Part shown: piece by piece, positions 19,608-28,661 of the stretch
Layout of the letters: the number at the start of each line of letters is the position of its first letter
Numbering within the stretch: position 1 is the first letter of the stretch
Assembly (NCBI GenBank): GCA_025667525.1
Contig: CM046877.1
Location: forward strand, 264,775,706-264,839,705
Direction: 5' to 3'
Source of the DNA: Glebionis coronaria
Lineage: Eukaryota; Streptophyta; Magnoliopsida; Asterales; Asteraceae
Length of the DNA stretch: 64,000 nucleotides
Position numbers and translations under genes: made by a program
The notes under the pieces: model-generated
Databases searched by the model: none
What the model saw: only the letters and a program-made list of their open reading frames with translations
What the model was told of the DNA's origin: nothing

Positions 19608-22202
19608 CTAATGACTTTCACCTGGATTTTGCTGAAATCGGCTTGTAATGTTTTGCGCAAACGCAACATCAGGTCTAGTGCACCTCACAGCATACATAAT
19701 AGATCCTACAACTGAAGCATAAGGAACATTCTGCATACGCTTCATCTCATCAGATGTAGTAGCACCTTGTTTTTTATTTAAGTCAGTGTGCACTTGCATA
19801 GGAATGAGACCACGCTTGGAATTATCCATTCTATACTTCTTCAAGATCTTATCAAGATATGCATTTTGACTTAGTCCAATTAACCGCTTCGATCTATCTC
19901 TATAGATTTTGATTCCAAGAATAAATGCCGCTTCCCCTAAATATTTCATAGAAAAACACTTCCCAAGATAGGTCTTTACCTCTTGTAAACTTGGAATATG
20001 ATTTCCCATAATGATTATGTCATTAACATACAAGATTAGGAAAACAACATTACTCCCACTAGCTTTTTGATATACACATGGCTCATCTAGATTTTGATCA
20101 AAACCAAACTTTTTGATTTCTTCATCAAATATTTTATTCCAGCTTCTTGATGCTTGCTTAAGTCCATAAATGGATCTTTGAAACCTACATACTTTTCTGG
20201 GATGCTTAGGATCAACAAAACCTTCCGGTTGTTCCATATAAATTTCTTCTTCTAAGAAACCATTTAAGAACGCGGTTTTTACATCCATTTGCCATATCTC
20301 ATAGTCATAGTACGCTGCTATAGCTATGAGAATCCTAATAGCTCTCAAATCTGCAACAGGAGAAAAGGTTTCTTCATAGTCAACACCATAAGTTTGTGTA
20401 AACCCTTTTGTTACAAATCGAGCTTTATAGGTGTGTACAATGCCATCCATGTCCGTCTCCTTCTTGTAAATCCACTTACCCTTTACGACCTTTGCATTGG
20501 GTGGTAAATCTACAAGTCTCCAGACATGATTATCATACATAGATTGCATTTCCGCATTCATAGCAACAATCCACTTATCGGATTCAGAATCCAATATTGC
20601 ATCTCTATAGTTAGTGGGTTCATTAAGATCCCCTAAGCTATGTTCCTCGACTTCTACATTTAGACATAGTCGTTCAGGTGCTTTGATTGTTCTTTTTGAT
20701 TTACGAATGAGGACAACATCCTCTTCTTGAGTTACATCAGGTGCAAGACTTTCTTCCTCAATTGAATGTTCGCTAGTAGTTTCAGAAGGTAAAATATCTT
20801 CATCCTCTAGTTCTACAATCCTCTCACTCTCTTTTTGAACTATGAGATTCTTTTCAAAGAAATCTGCATACCTCTCAACAACTATTTTGTTTTCAGGTGG
20901 GTAGTAGAAATAGTAAATCATAGTTTCCTTAGGGTAACCTATGAAGACACACTTAACCGATCTTGATTGAAGTTTGTCAGGCGTGTGACGTTTCACATGA
21001 GCCTCACAACCCCAAACCTTTAAGTAAGACAAGTTAGGAACTTTTCCATGCCATAGTTCATATGGAGTCTTGTCAACCTTCTTGGTTGGAACCATATTGA
21101 GAATGCGTGTAGCAGTCTCCAGAGCATAATCCCAAAAGGATAGTGGCAAAGTAGAAAGACTCATCATTGATCGAACCATGTTTAGCAAAGTTCGATTTCT
21201 CCTCTCATAAATGCCATTATGTTGTGGCGTGTAAGGAGGAGTCAGTTGTTGGACAATTCCACTAGCCTTTAGATAATCTTTAAATTCTTGACTAATATAT
21301 TCACCACCACGATCCGATCGAATGGCTTTAATAGTCTTCCCGAGTTGATTTTCTACTTCATTTTTGAATACCTTGAATGTTTCAAAGACTTCATGTTTAT
21401 GTTTAAGCAAATAAACATAACCATAACGACTATAATCATCAGTAAAGGTAATGAAGTATGTAGCACCTTGCTTTGACACATGTCTAAGTGGACCACATAC
21501 ATCGGTATGGATTAATCCAAGTAGATCTTTCACCTTTTCTGTTTTATGCGGAAAGGATTTCCTTGTCATCTTGCCCGATATACAAGAAACGCATTGATCA
21601 AACGGTTCATTATCCGTTGAGTTTAAAAGTCCATCATGTTGCAACTTTTCAATTCGCTTCTTGCTAATATGCGCAAGTCGACAATGCCAACGATAAGTCG
21701 AATCTAAACTTGCTTTAGATTTCTTATTGCTAATCGAATACATTGAATTCACAATTTGCAAAGTAGGATCATGCATATCAATTTCATAAATACCATTAAC
21801 ACGGATACAATTAAAATAAATCATATCATTAAAAGAAACGGTCATACCAGAATCCGTAAATTTATGAATAAATCCTTTATCATGCAAACAAGAAACTGAA
21901 ACAATACCTCTAGTTATAGTAGGTGCATAATGACAATCATCCAAAACAAGAATTAAACCATTAGGTAAAACTAAGTCAAAACTTCCAATAGCTTCTACTT
22001 CAGCACGTACGCCGTTTCCAACATACAAGTAGACAACACCTTGCTTCAGCTTCTTTGCTCCTCTAAGTCCCTGTTTTGTGTTACAAATATTAGTACCACA
22101 ACCAGTGTCATACACCCAGGAATTTTTAGAACAAGCAAATAATTCAATAGTATAAATACCTGAAGAAGTGGACGATCCAACTTTCTTCTTCTTTTTCATC
22201 AA
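19608..22202 (-). CDS. copia-2 pol: protease, integrase, reverse transcriptase
   Basis: An 864-codon open frame; true translation would begin upstream in gag. The N-terminal part has the protease-side WVYDTGCGTNIC, so the active-site triplet is DTG. The integrase zinc finger is WHCRLAHIS.. CVSC, and the core is HTDVCGPL, IRSDRGGEY and HNGIYERRNRT (D, D, E present). RT carries KGKWIYKK, DYEETFSPVA, QMDVKTAFLNG, SIYGLKQASRSW and LYVNDIIIMG. The usual active site is YVDD; here the first Asp is Asn (codon at 20022-20024), which should abolish polymerisation. The frame ends at TAG (19608-19610) where a Trp codon is expected. Confidence 0.88.
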   Translation of the reverse strand: MMKKKKKVGSSTSSGIYTIELFACSKNSWVYDTGCGTNICNTKQGLRGAKKLKQGVVYLYVGNGVRAEVEAIGSFDLVLPNGLILVLDDCHYAPTITRGIVSVSCLHDKGFIHKFTDSGMTVSFNDMIYFNCIRVNGIYEIDMHDPTLQIVNSMYSISNKKSKASLDSTYRWHCRLAHISKKRIEKLQHDGLLNSTDNEPFDQCVSCISGKMTRKSFPHKTEKVKDLLGLIHTDVCGPLRHVSKQGATYFITFTDDYSRYGYVYLLKHKHEVFETFKVFKNEVENQLGKTIKAIRSDRGGEYISQEFKDYLKASGIVQQLTPPYTPQHNGIYERRNRTLLNMVRSMMSLSTLPLSFWDYALETATRILNMVPTKKVDKTPYELWHGKVPNLSYLKVWGCEAHVKRHTPDKLQSRSVKCVFIGYPKETMIYYFYYPPENKIVVERYADFFEKNLIVQKESERIVELEDEDILPSETTSEHSIEEESLAPDVTQEEDVVLIRKSKRTIKAPERLCLNVEVEEHSLGDLNEPTNYRDAILDSESDKWIVAMNAEMQSMYDNHVWRLVDLPPNAKVVKGKWIYKKETDMDGIVHTYKARFVTKGFTQTYGVDYEETFSPVADLRAIRILIAIAAYYDYEIWQMDVKTAFLNGFLEEEIYMEQPEGFVDPKHPRKVCRFQRSIYGLKQASRSWNKIFDEEIKKFGFDQNLDEPCVYQKASGSNVVFLILYVNDIIIMGNHIPSLQEVKTYLGKCFSMKYLGEAAFILGIKIYRDRSKRLIGLSQNAYLDKILKKYRMDNSKRGLIPMQVHTDLNKKQGATTSDEMKRMQNVPYASVVGSIMYAVRCTRPDVAFAQNITSRFQQNPGESH

Positions 22203-22207
22203 CTCAG

Positions 22208-23081
22208 CTAGATAAACAGGACAATTCCTCTTCCAATGTCCAACCTCTTTGCAGTGGTGACATGTGGAATCTTTTGCCGGATGCTCTTTCTTATAAGGTT
22301 GAGGGTTTTTAGGTTTAGGAGGATAAGAATTTTTTTAAGACCCTTATCCTTACCTTTACCTTTAGCCTTACCTCCTTGCGGTTTGTACTTCTGGATCCTA
22401 CCACCTTGGATCGCCATCACTTGTGGTGTAGAAGAAGATGCAATATTTGACTTCTTGTTCTTCTTAACTCCTTTCTCAAATTCAATAAGCAAAGAATGAA
22501 CTTCACTAATTGTCTTCCCCATGCTTTGCATATTGTAATTTTGCACAAAGCCCTCAAAATCACTCGAAAGTGAATTGAGGATCAAGCTGACAGAGACAGC
22601 TTCTGGAATAACATAGTTGAGAGTTGCCAAATGATCCAAATAGCTTTTCATCAATAGAACATAATGGCTAACGGATTGACCCTCTTCCTGCTTGCATGAA
22701 TGGAAAGTGTGTACTAACTCTTGTAGTTCGACACCAGGAGGCTTTCCATACATCTTTTGGAGCTCAGTTATCATGTCCTTAGGACTTTTTTTATTCAAAT
22801 TGCTGATAAAGCGATGGAGACATAGTTCCAAGCATTAAACAAGCAACTTCATTATGACGATCATAAAGAGCATTCCATTCTACTAATTGTTCATTAGTAG
22901 CATTAGCACCAGGATGGTCAGGCAAATGATTGTCATACACGTCCTCTAGTTTCTCCACACGCACAGCTAGTTTGAGCGCGCGTAACCACTCATTGAAGTT
23001 AGGACCAGTAAGTTGTTGCTTCTCAAGCATCGACCTGAAAGCCGAACTGTTTTTTTTGGTTTGGGCATTATTCATTTCCAT
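22208..23081 (-). pseudogene. copia-2 gag, two frames
   Basis: Starts at the ATG at 23081: MEMNNAQTKKNSSAFRSMLE, then NFNEWLRALKLAVRVEKLEDV and WNALYDRHNEVACLMLGTM, typical of the copia gag (Retrotran_gag/UBN2-like) domain. A frameshift near 22800-22830 moves the sense into the frame 22831-22208, with KLQKMYGKPPGVE-like and QSVSHYVLLMKSYLDHLATLNY stretches. A second shift near 22330 precedes the zinc knuckle CHHCKEVGHWKRNC, read from about 22265 in the pol frame. It follows a 1.5-kb leader. Confidence 0.82.
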
Positions 23082-24580
23082 CTACAAATAAACAAAGTTC
23101 AATAATTTAGTATTTTCGATAATACTTCCTTTATAGAAAATTAAATACCCATGTTTATAAATAAACAATTAATTTCCTAAAATCTAGAATCCACCAAGAC
23201 ATATCACCACCGCATCAGTTGATCTGCTAGTGATGATGATATTCAAGGGGTAATTGACGTTCAATAATTGCATCCAATACAACTTCTAGAATTATGGGAC
23301 TCAACTTTATATACATCACTTGTGACAATTCAAAAGTGAAAAATCGGGCATGTTTATCCCATCTATTGCCACGAGTTAAGGTCTCGCCTATCTAAACTTG
23401 CTTAAGTCGTCCAACAAAAAACCGTGATTATATAGCACCAACGTCTCACAATCGAGTGTATTATATCACCTTGGGTTACAAAATCACCATAGTCTAACGT
23501 ATGATGAAAGAGTAAGTGCAAGTGCTTTTACACGTTGGATGGCAAATAAACTTATTTCAAAGGGTATAAATTTTGACAATTCAAAAACATGTATAAAGAA
23601 GCATGCAACATCTTTGTATCATGATAATTTATAAAATTTACTCAATTCGTTAATTATAATTATCACATATTTAACTCACAATTCAATTGTATAAATAGTG
23701 ATATCATAAAAATTGACGATTCAACATGTATTCTATTTAAAGAAGTTTAATTTTATCACGGGAAAAGATTAAAGAATGATTAAAATCATTCAAACCCTGG
23801 ACCATTTGCGGCTTCCTAAATAGTATGCAAGATAAGGAGACTACAAGTAGTCAGGCATTATAGGGCAATGGTATCTACAAGACCGAAGTCTTGATGAGTC
23901 TTCCCGAACCTTAGCCTTGCAACTAGACAGTACTTTTGCAAATTACGTCATTAATAAAATTTTACAACTTTAAAGTAGAAGACAAATTATAAACTTGATT
24001 CTTGCTAATCACGGCGTGAGTTAGATTTAAAACCATGTAAGGGCGACTCATTTGTTGCCACATATGATCGTGCAAGAACAAGATTATAATATCAAATTTC
24101 ATATAGTTTTAGTCCGGTTTATTTTTATTTTTCGAAAAACCCTTTGCTTGAACCATGATATAAAAATTATAATCAAAAGCAAAACAAATAAACATTAACC
24201 TAAAACATATACCCAATTAACAATTAATCATATACTTCATTCATACCACATCTATCATGACTTTAATTAAATCAATTAATTAATAACACATGATCCATGG
24301 TAAACTTGCATGATTCCCATGGATCGAACCATAAATTTAACAATTAACAACGTGATAAATAACGACTACTTAACAATTAACAACGACTAATTAACAATTA
24401 ACAACATATTTATCAACAAAAATTGCATACAACTTAGGGTTTGTCTAATTAATTTTATTAACCCTAATTAGGGTTTATGAAAAACTAATCATCAAATAAA
24501 ATTATTCAAACGCCATCATAGTAAGTTTACACAATTTTATCTCTTTCGTTATTTTTAATGTAATTAAAAGCTATACGAAC
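23082..24580 (-). other. copia-2 leader between PBS and gag
   Basis: 1.5 kb without a credible gene. AT-rich, with repeated AACAATTAACAAC words near 24340-24420. Confidence 0.6.
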
Positions 24581-24594
24581 GGCTCGTGATGCCA
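24581..24594 (-). other. Primer-binding site of copia-2
   Basis: The minus strand reads TGGCATCACGAGCC one base inside the right LTR. Plant copia elements usually have TGGTATCAGAGC, matching initiator tRNA-Met; this is a diverged version. Confidence 0.75.
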
Positions 24595-24595
24595 C

Positions 24596-25297
24596 TGTTG
24601 GAATTTATAAAACCTTTTATCATATTAACACATTAATAATCACGAGTACGCAACGGAATATAGGATCACGTATAGAACAGTAATTAACATAAACGATAAA
24701 GAAACGCGTACCTTTTAGCGATATATTAAACACCTTTATCGAACCACCAATAAAGATCAAAGTATGATCTCTCTAAGAATACGCACACAATACGTTATAG
24801 CAAACAATTAAGTATGCTAGTACTAATAGTGATAAAGCTACTCAATACTTGTTTTCTATAAAACCAAATAAAACCAAAACTAATAATTGTTATATTAGCT
24901 TTTGATCGCAAACAATAACAAAGGAAAAGTAATCGCAATTTGTTATCTATTTTCTATCGTTGGGAAATTATATATGTATATCAATGACCCAAAGTCATTG
25001 AATATATACTATCCTAATGACGGTGGTCATAGCCCAATTAGATAACATTGCAAATTGACTTTTTATACAAATATCGTTTTATTTGTTTGTATATATTAAT
25101 TATTATAGTTAACATTTAACTATCGTTGTAAAATCCCGTTAACTAACTAATTAATTAACGTTCGTAATAGCTTATCACTAATTAATATATTACACATAAT
25201 ATATTAATGTATCATTGTTTTACGTATTAACGCGTGCGTCTCCTTAGGCTCGGGATGACTTCCGGACATATATTATTTACGTGTACTTATTCCTTCA
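24596..25297 (-). repeat. copia-2 5' LTR (right copy)
   Basis: 702 bp, matching 17573-18263. ATTAT follows at 25298-25302. Confidence 0.92.
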
Positions 25298-25302
25298 ATT
25301 AT

Positions 25303-26138
25303 AAACAAAAGATGACACATGAAAAAGAAGAATATTAGCTTAGGTTCTAGTCGCTGAATGATATAGGGTGTATAATTGGTGGAATCGGTCATACTGATTT
25401 CTCTAGTTCAGAGGCGTTCTTTTTTCGAGCCAAACACATTGTATGCTGACCGACACAGCACTCAGTGCTGACTCATTCTATTAAGATGCAATCAAACACC
25501 CCCTAACACTACTAGAATTTGGTATATCACATTAAACCCTTGTTAGTAAGGCACCCTTTGAGATTTATGGATATAACACAACCCATTCTCACGATTTGTT
25601 GACAAAACAAAGTTGATCAAATTAAGTCATTTACAATTACAGACGAGATACGACCAAAGTTTCAGTTGGCTGTGACCGTTGCGGCGACCAAGTTGTCTCG
25701 GTCGACCGTCGACACTCAATCCCACAGGCTACATTGATAAAAAATAAAAATATGGAAATTGTTTTCTTATAATAATCATGGCAAAAGATTCGACCGAAAC
25801 TGAGTGAACCACACCTACTTTCATTTCCGGGTCAGGTTAGGCCGAAAACCGATGAAATCGACCAAAACCAGAGTGAACGAACTAATTTAGAACACATGAT
25901 TTCTTTATCAATTTGAAATAAGGTTAACATGTTAAACTTAAACAAATCCAAATTTTATTTTTATAGATGGACAATTATTTTAAGACGAACTAAAAAGCAA
26001 AATTGAACTATAATATTAGACGGAGATAGTAATACTCCTATTCAAACGCAATATTACTTAAAGTATAAATATTCATGTAATACATACAATTAACAAATGC
26101 ACAAACACACATTTATTAACTGATTTAGTATTATTTTA
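25303..26138. other. Probable host DNA, no gene seen
   Basis: No credible coding frame. 25363-25505 begins TAGGGTGTATAATTGG and ends CAATCAAACACCCCCTA, so it could be an old hAT-like miniature element with diverged inverted ends; no duplication was found. The rest is AT-rich unassigned sequence leading to the Ath-2 LTR. Confidence 0.4.
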
Positions 26139-26145
26139 AAAACTA

Positions 26146-26165
26146 ATAAGTGTGAAAACACTTAT
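26146..26165 (+). other. LTR-start hairpin of Ath-2
   Basis: Perfect 8-bp stem ATAAGTGT/ACACTTAT with loop GAAA, two bases inside the LTR. Ath-1 has GGTGT/ACACC with GAAA, Ath-4 GGTGT/ACACC with GTAA, and Ath-3 a 9-bp GATGAGACT/AGTCTCATC stem (33943-33972). Confidence 0.7.
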
Positions 26166-26585
26166 CCTTTTGCCACTTATTTCCAATAATAACAAGACCA
26201 AAACGTGTATTTTATGTCGTAAAAGTCGGAATTATGCGTGGTTTGTGTTTTTATTGTGTTTTAGGACCAAATGATGAAAAAAGAAGAAAACACGGGCTTT
26301 CACGGGCTTTTATCGAAGAAAACGAGAAAAGACGAAGTCAAAAAGATCAAAAGTGCTTAAAGAACGGATGTCCAAGACCTATTCTGAAGATTTATCGAAG
26401 AAAAAGTCTAAAGACGGAAGTTTAATGAAGTCGAAGAACTCAAGTCTAAATTAAAGAAGAAAATTATTAAGACAAGTTCAAATCCCGAGACGACGTCCAG
26501 AAGAGACAAAGAATTAAATCGAGTTGAGAAGACGTGAAGAAAGAAAGAAAGAAGAGGCAACACATGCACACCTTCCCATTTTCCC

Positions 26586-26593
26586 TATAAATA
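26586..26593 (+). promoter_or_regulatory. Predicted TATA box of Ath-2 LTR
   Basis: CCCTATAAATACC about 442 nt into the LTR. The copy in the 3' LTR is at 49591-49598. Confidence 0.6.
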
Positions 26594-26697
26594 CCCTCCT
26601 AATACACATTAGGAGGGTTGGTTAGTTTTTAGTAGTTAGTTTCATTTTTCATTTTTCTTTCTAGTTTTTATAGAGAGAAAGTTCTCAACTTTCTCTC
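26593..26697 (+). other. Two perfect hairpins after the Ath-2 promoter
   Basis: First: ACCCTCCTAAT (26593-26603), loop ACAC, ATTAGGAGGGT (26608-26618), an 11-bp perfect stem just after the TATA box. Second: GAGAGAAAGTT (26673-26683), loop CTC, AACTTTCTCTC (26687-26697), also 11 bp. The second is conserved in the Ath-4 LTRs (53512-53536, 63029-63053) with a different loop. Confidence 0.7.
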
Positions 26698-27149
26698 ACT
26701 AAGTTTTCATCTTTCTTTCTTTTAATCTTTCAAGATTAAGCCTTTTGTATTTTGGATTTCATTAATCAAGTTCAAGTCAAGCTTTTAATCTTTCATCTCT
26801 TTCTACCTTTCTTTGTTTTTAGTTAATTTTGGTGCGAAATACTTTTGATCCGTGTTGATCTTGATTTTTTCGTGCTTAAAAAGTTGATCTTTTTATTCAT
26901 ACTTAAGCTTTCATACGAATAAGCTTTAAGATTCTTGTGCTTATTGGCTTATTCATATTTTTAGCTTATTTACTTTTAAAGTTTTCCTAAAAAGTTTAAT
27001 CTTTTATGGTTTGATTTAAAAGGTTGCGTATTTTAAGTTGGATAAGTTGTTATTCGTGCTTATTTAATCTATTTCACTATATATTCGTTCAAGTTTTGGT
27101 GTTAGCTTATTCATAATAGCTTATACCCTAGCTTATTTTCGAATCAATA

Positions 27150-27506
27150 GGAAATCGGAAAAGGTATAAACCCTTTTCCGATCGCAACATTCCGATTAGT
27201 CCCCCAGTATTCCGATCATTAAGATCGGATTAGGGTTTGTGGCTTTCCGATTTGCTATTAGTATTCCGATCGATTGATCGGAAAAGGGTCTTTGGACATT
27301 CCGATTGTAGAGATTGTTTGACATTCCGATTTGACTAGATCTTTGGCACTTTCCGATTGGCTTATTTTTGATTATTCCGACCACATTCTTATTCCCATGT
27401 TCCGATTGCAGTATTCCGACCAGAGTGTTGGTTGACATTCTGATTTGGCCTTATTCCGACAATATATATTCCGATCATGCTCCTTGGCACATTCCGATTG
27501 GAGGAA
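27150..27506 (+). repeat. ATTCCGAT motif array in Ath-2 5' LTR
   Basis: About 15 copies of TTCCGA(T/C), mostly ATTCCGATT, with a few inverted ATCGGAA copies, in about 350 bp. The matching array in the 3' LTR is 50157-50510. Confidence 0.85.
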
Positions 27507-27801
27507 TTTCTTGTTTTTACAAAGTTTCTAGTTTTAGATTTATTAAGTGTTCAAGTGTTTTTCCAATCTTGTTTTTGAAGTTTTCAAGCATTTATTTTTA
27601 ACTCGTTATTTTAGTTTAATCTTTAAAACTCTTTTTACTCAACGACATTTACATTTATTTGCTATTAGTTTAAAATAGATAATCAACCAAGCCATTTATT
27701 ATTCCACCAAGAACAGTTGAGTCGCACTTTGAACCAATAGTCAATTCGAAGAGATCGGAACAACGAATTTTGATACTCGGTGGCAAAAACCAAGTATTAA
27801 A

Positions 27802-27819
27802 TGGCGCCGCTGCCGGCTC
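27802..27819 (+). other. Primer-binding site of Ath-2
   Basis: TGGCGCCGCTGCCGGCTC two bases after the 5' LTR, identical in sequence to those of Ath-1 and Ath-4. Confidence 0.87.
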
Positions 27820-27871
27820 TTTTCGTTAAGATTAACGGTTTTAAGTGAGAGACGCGTTGGATTTTTGGATC

Positions 27872-27887
27872 CGTTCATCGTTGAACG
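27872..27887 (+). other. Leader palindrome of Ath-2
   Basis: CGTTCA, TCGT, TGAACG, directly after GGATC; counterpart of 7368-7383 and 61792-61804. Confidence 0.6.
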
Positions 27888-28031
27888 TTATTTTCCTTGC
27901 TTTCAAATTTTCAAAAATCCTAAAAAAATATAAAATCTTCAAAAATACAAAAAATAAAATAAAAAAAATTGAAAAACCATAAAAACCAAAAATATTTCCT
28001 TTCTATTTTTCTAATCCTTTTGTAGGTGTGC

Positions 28032-28661
28032 ATGCGTACTCGTGCTCGTAAGAAGAGAGTAGCTCAAGCCGAAGTCATTACTCAACCAATTGTCACCATG
28101 GACAATCAACCAATGATCGAGCTTTTGCAATCGCACGTAGAAGGCAACACCGATGCAATTGTCATCCCTGAGATTGGAGCCAACAACTTTGAACTCAAAT
28201 CTAGCTTTATACAAATGGTCTATGCTCAACCCTTCTTGGGCCGCTCACTTGATGATCCTCATGACAACATTAAAAGGTTTCTTCAGCTTACCAATACGGT
28301 TAAGTACAATGGGGTATCACAAGAAGTGATTCGCTTGCAACTTTTTCCTTTCTCTTTAGAGGGACAAGCCTGGAATTGGCTTGATAAGGAACCGCCACAA
28401 AGTATTCTTACGTGGACGGATTTAGAGACCAAGTTTATCAACTACTTTTTCCCACCCTCACGTACTACCGCTTTGCAGAATGAAATTATTACCTTTGAAC
28501 AAAAGTACGGTGAGTCTTTTAGTGAATCTTGGGACCGTTTTAAGGAACTTTTAAGAAAGTGTCCACAACATGGTTTAACAAAAGTACATCAAATCAATAC
28601 TTTTTACAATGGTTTAAGCATGAATGACCAAGATTCACTAAACAGTGCCTCGTGGGGGTAA
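28032..28661 (+). pseudogene. Ath-2 gag, N-terminal part
   Basis: ATG at 28032 is chosen because Ath-4 gag starts with the same MRTR; six bases earlier a pyrimidine tract ends in TTTTGTAG, a possible splice acceptor. The protein holds the Athila gag region: IELLQSHVEG.. IPEIGANNFELKSSFIQMV.. DDPHDNIKRFLQL.. PFSLEGQAWNWL.. WTDLETKFINYFFPPSRT.. FSESWDRFKELLRKCPQHG. After NSAS one extra base near 28650 causes a shift into the next frame, where gag continues from 28645 on. Confidence 0.88.

Larger units (their letters stand above)
17573..25297 (-). mobile_element. Ty1/copia element copia-2, complete structure but decayed
   Basis: 7.7 kb, right to left. LTRs at 17573-18263 and 24596-25297 start TGTTGGAATT and end CCTTCA on the plus strand. 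Target-site duplication ATTAT at 17568-17572 and 25298-25302. The tRNA-Met-like primer site lies beside the right LTR and a purine tract beside the left. The gag-pol order protease, integrase, RT, RNase H is the copia order. It has at least one nonsense change, gag and RNase H frameshifts, and a change in the RT active site, so it is not autonomous now. Confidence 0.92.
26144..27799 (+). repeat. Ath-2 5' LTR
   Basis: 1656 bp, near-identical to 49150-50803. Order: start hairpin (26146-26165), paired U3 repeats (26308-26338 and 26391-26421), TATA box, two strong hairpins, a TTCCGA array (27150-27506) and the shared end block with GAGTCGCACTTTGAACC. Confidence 0.93.
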
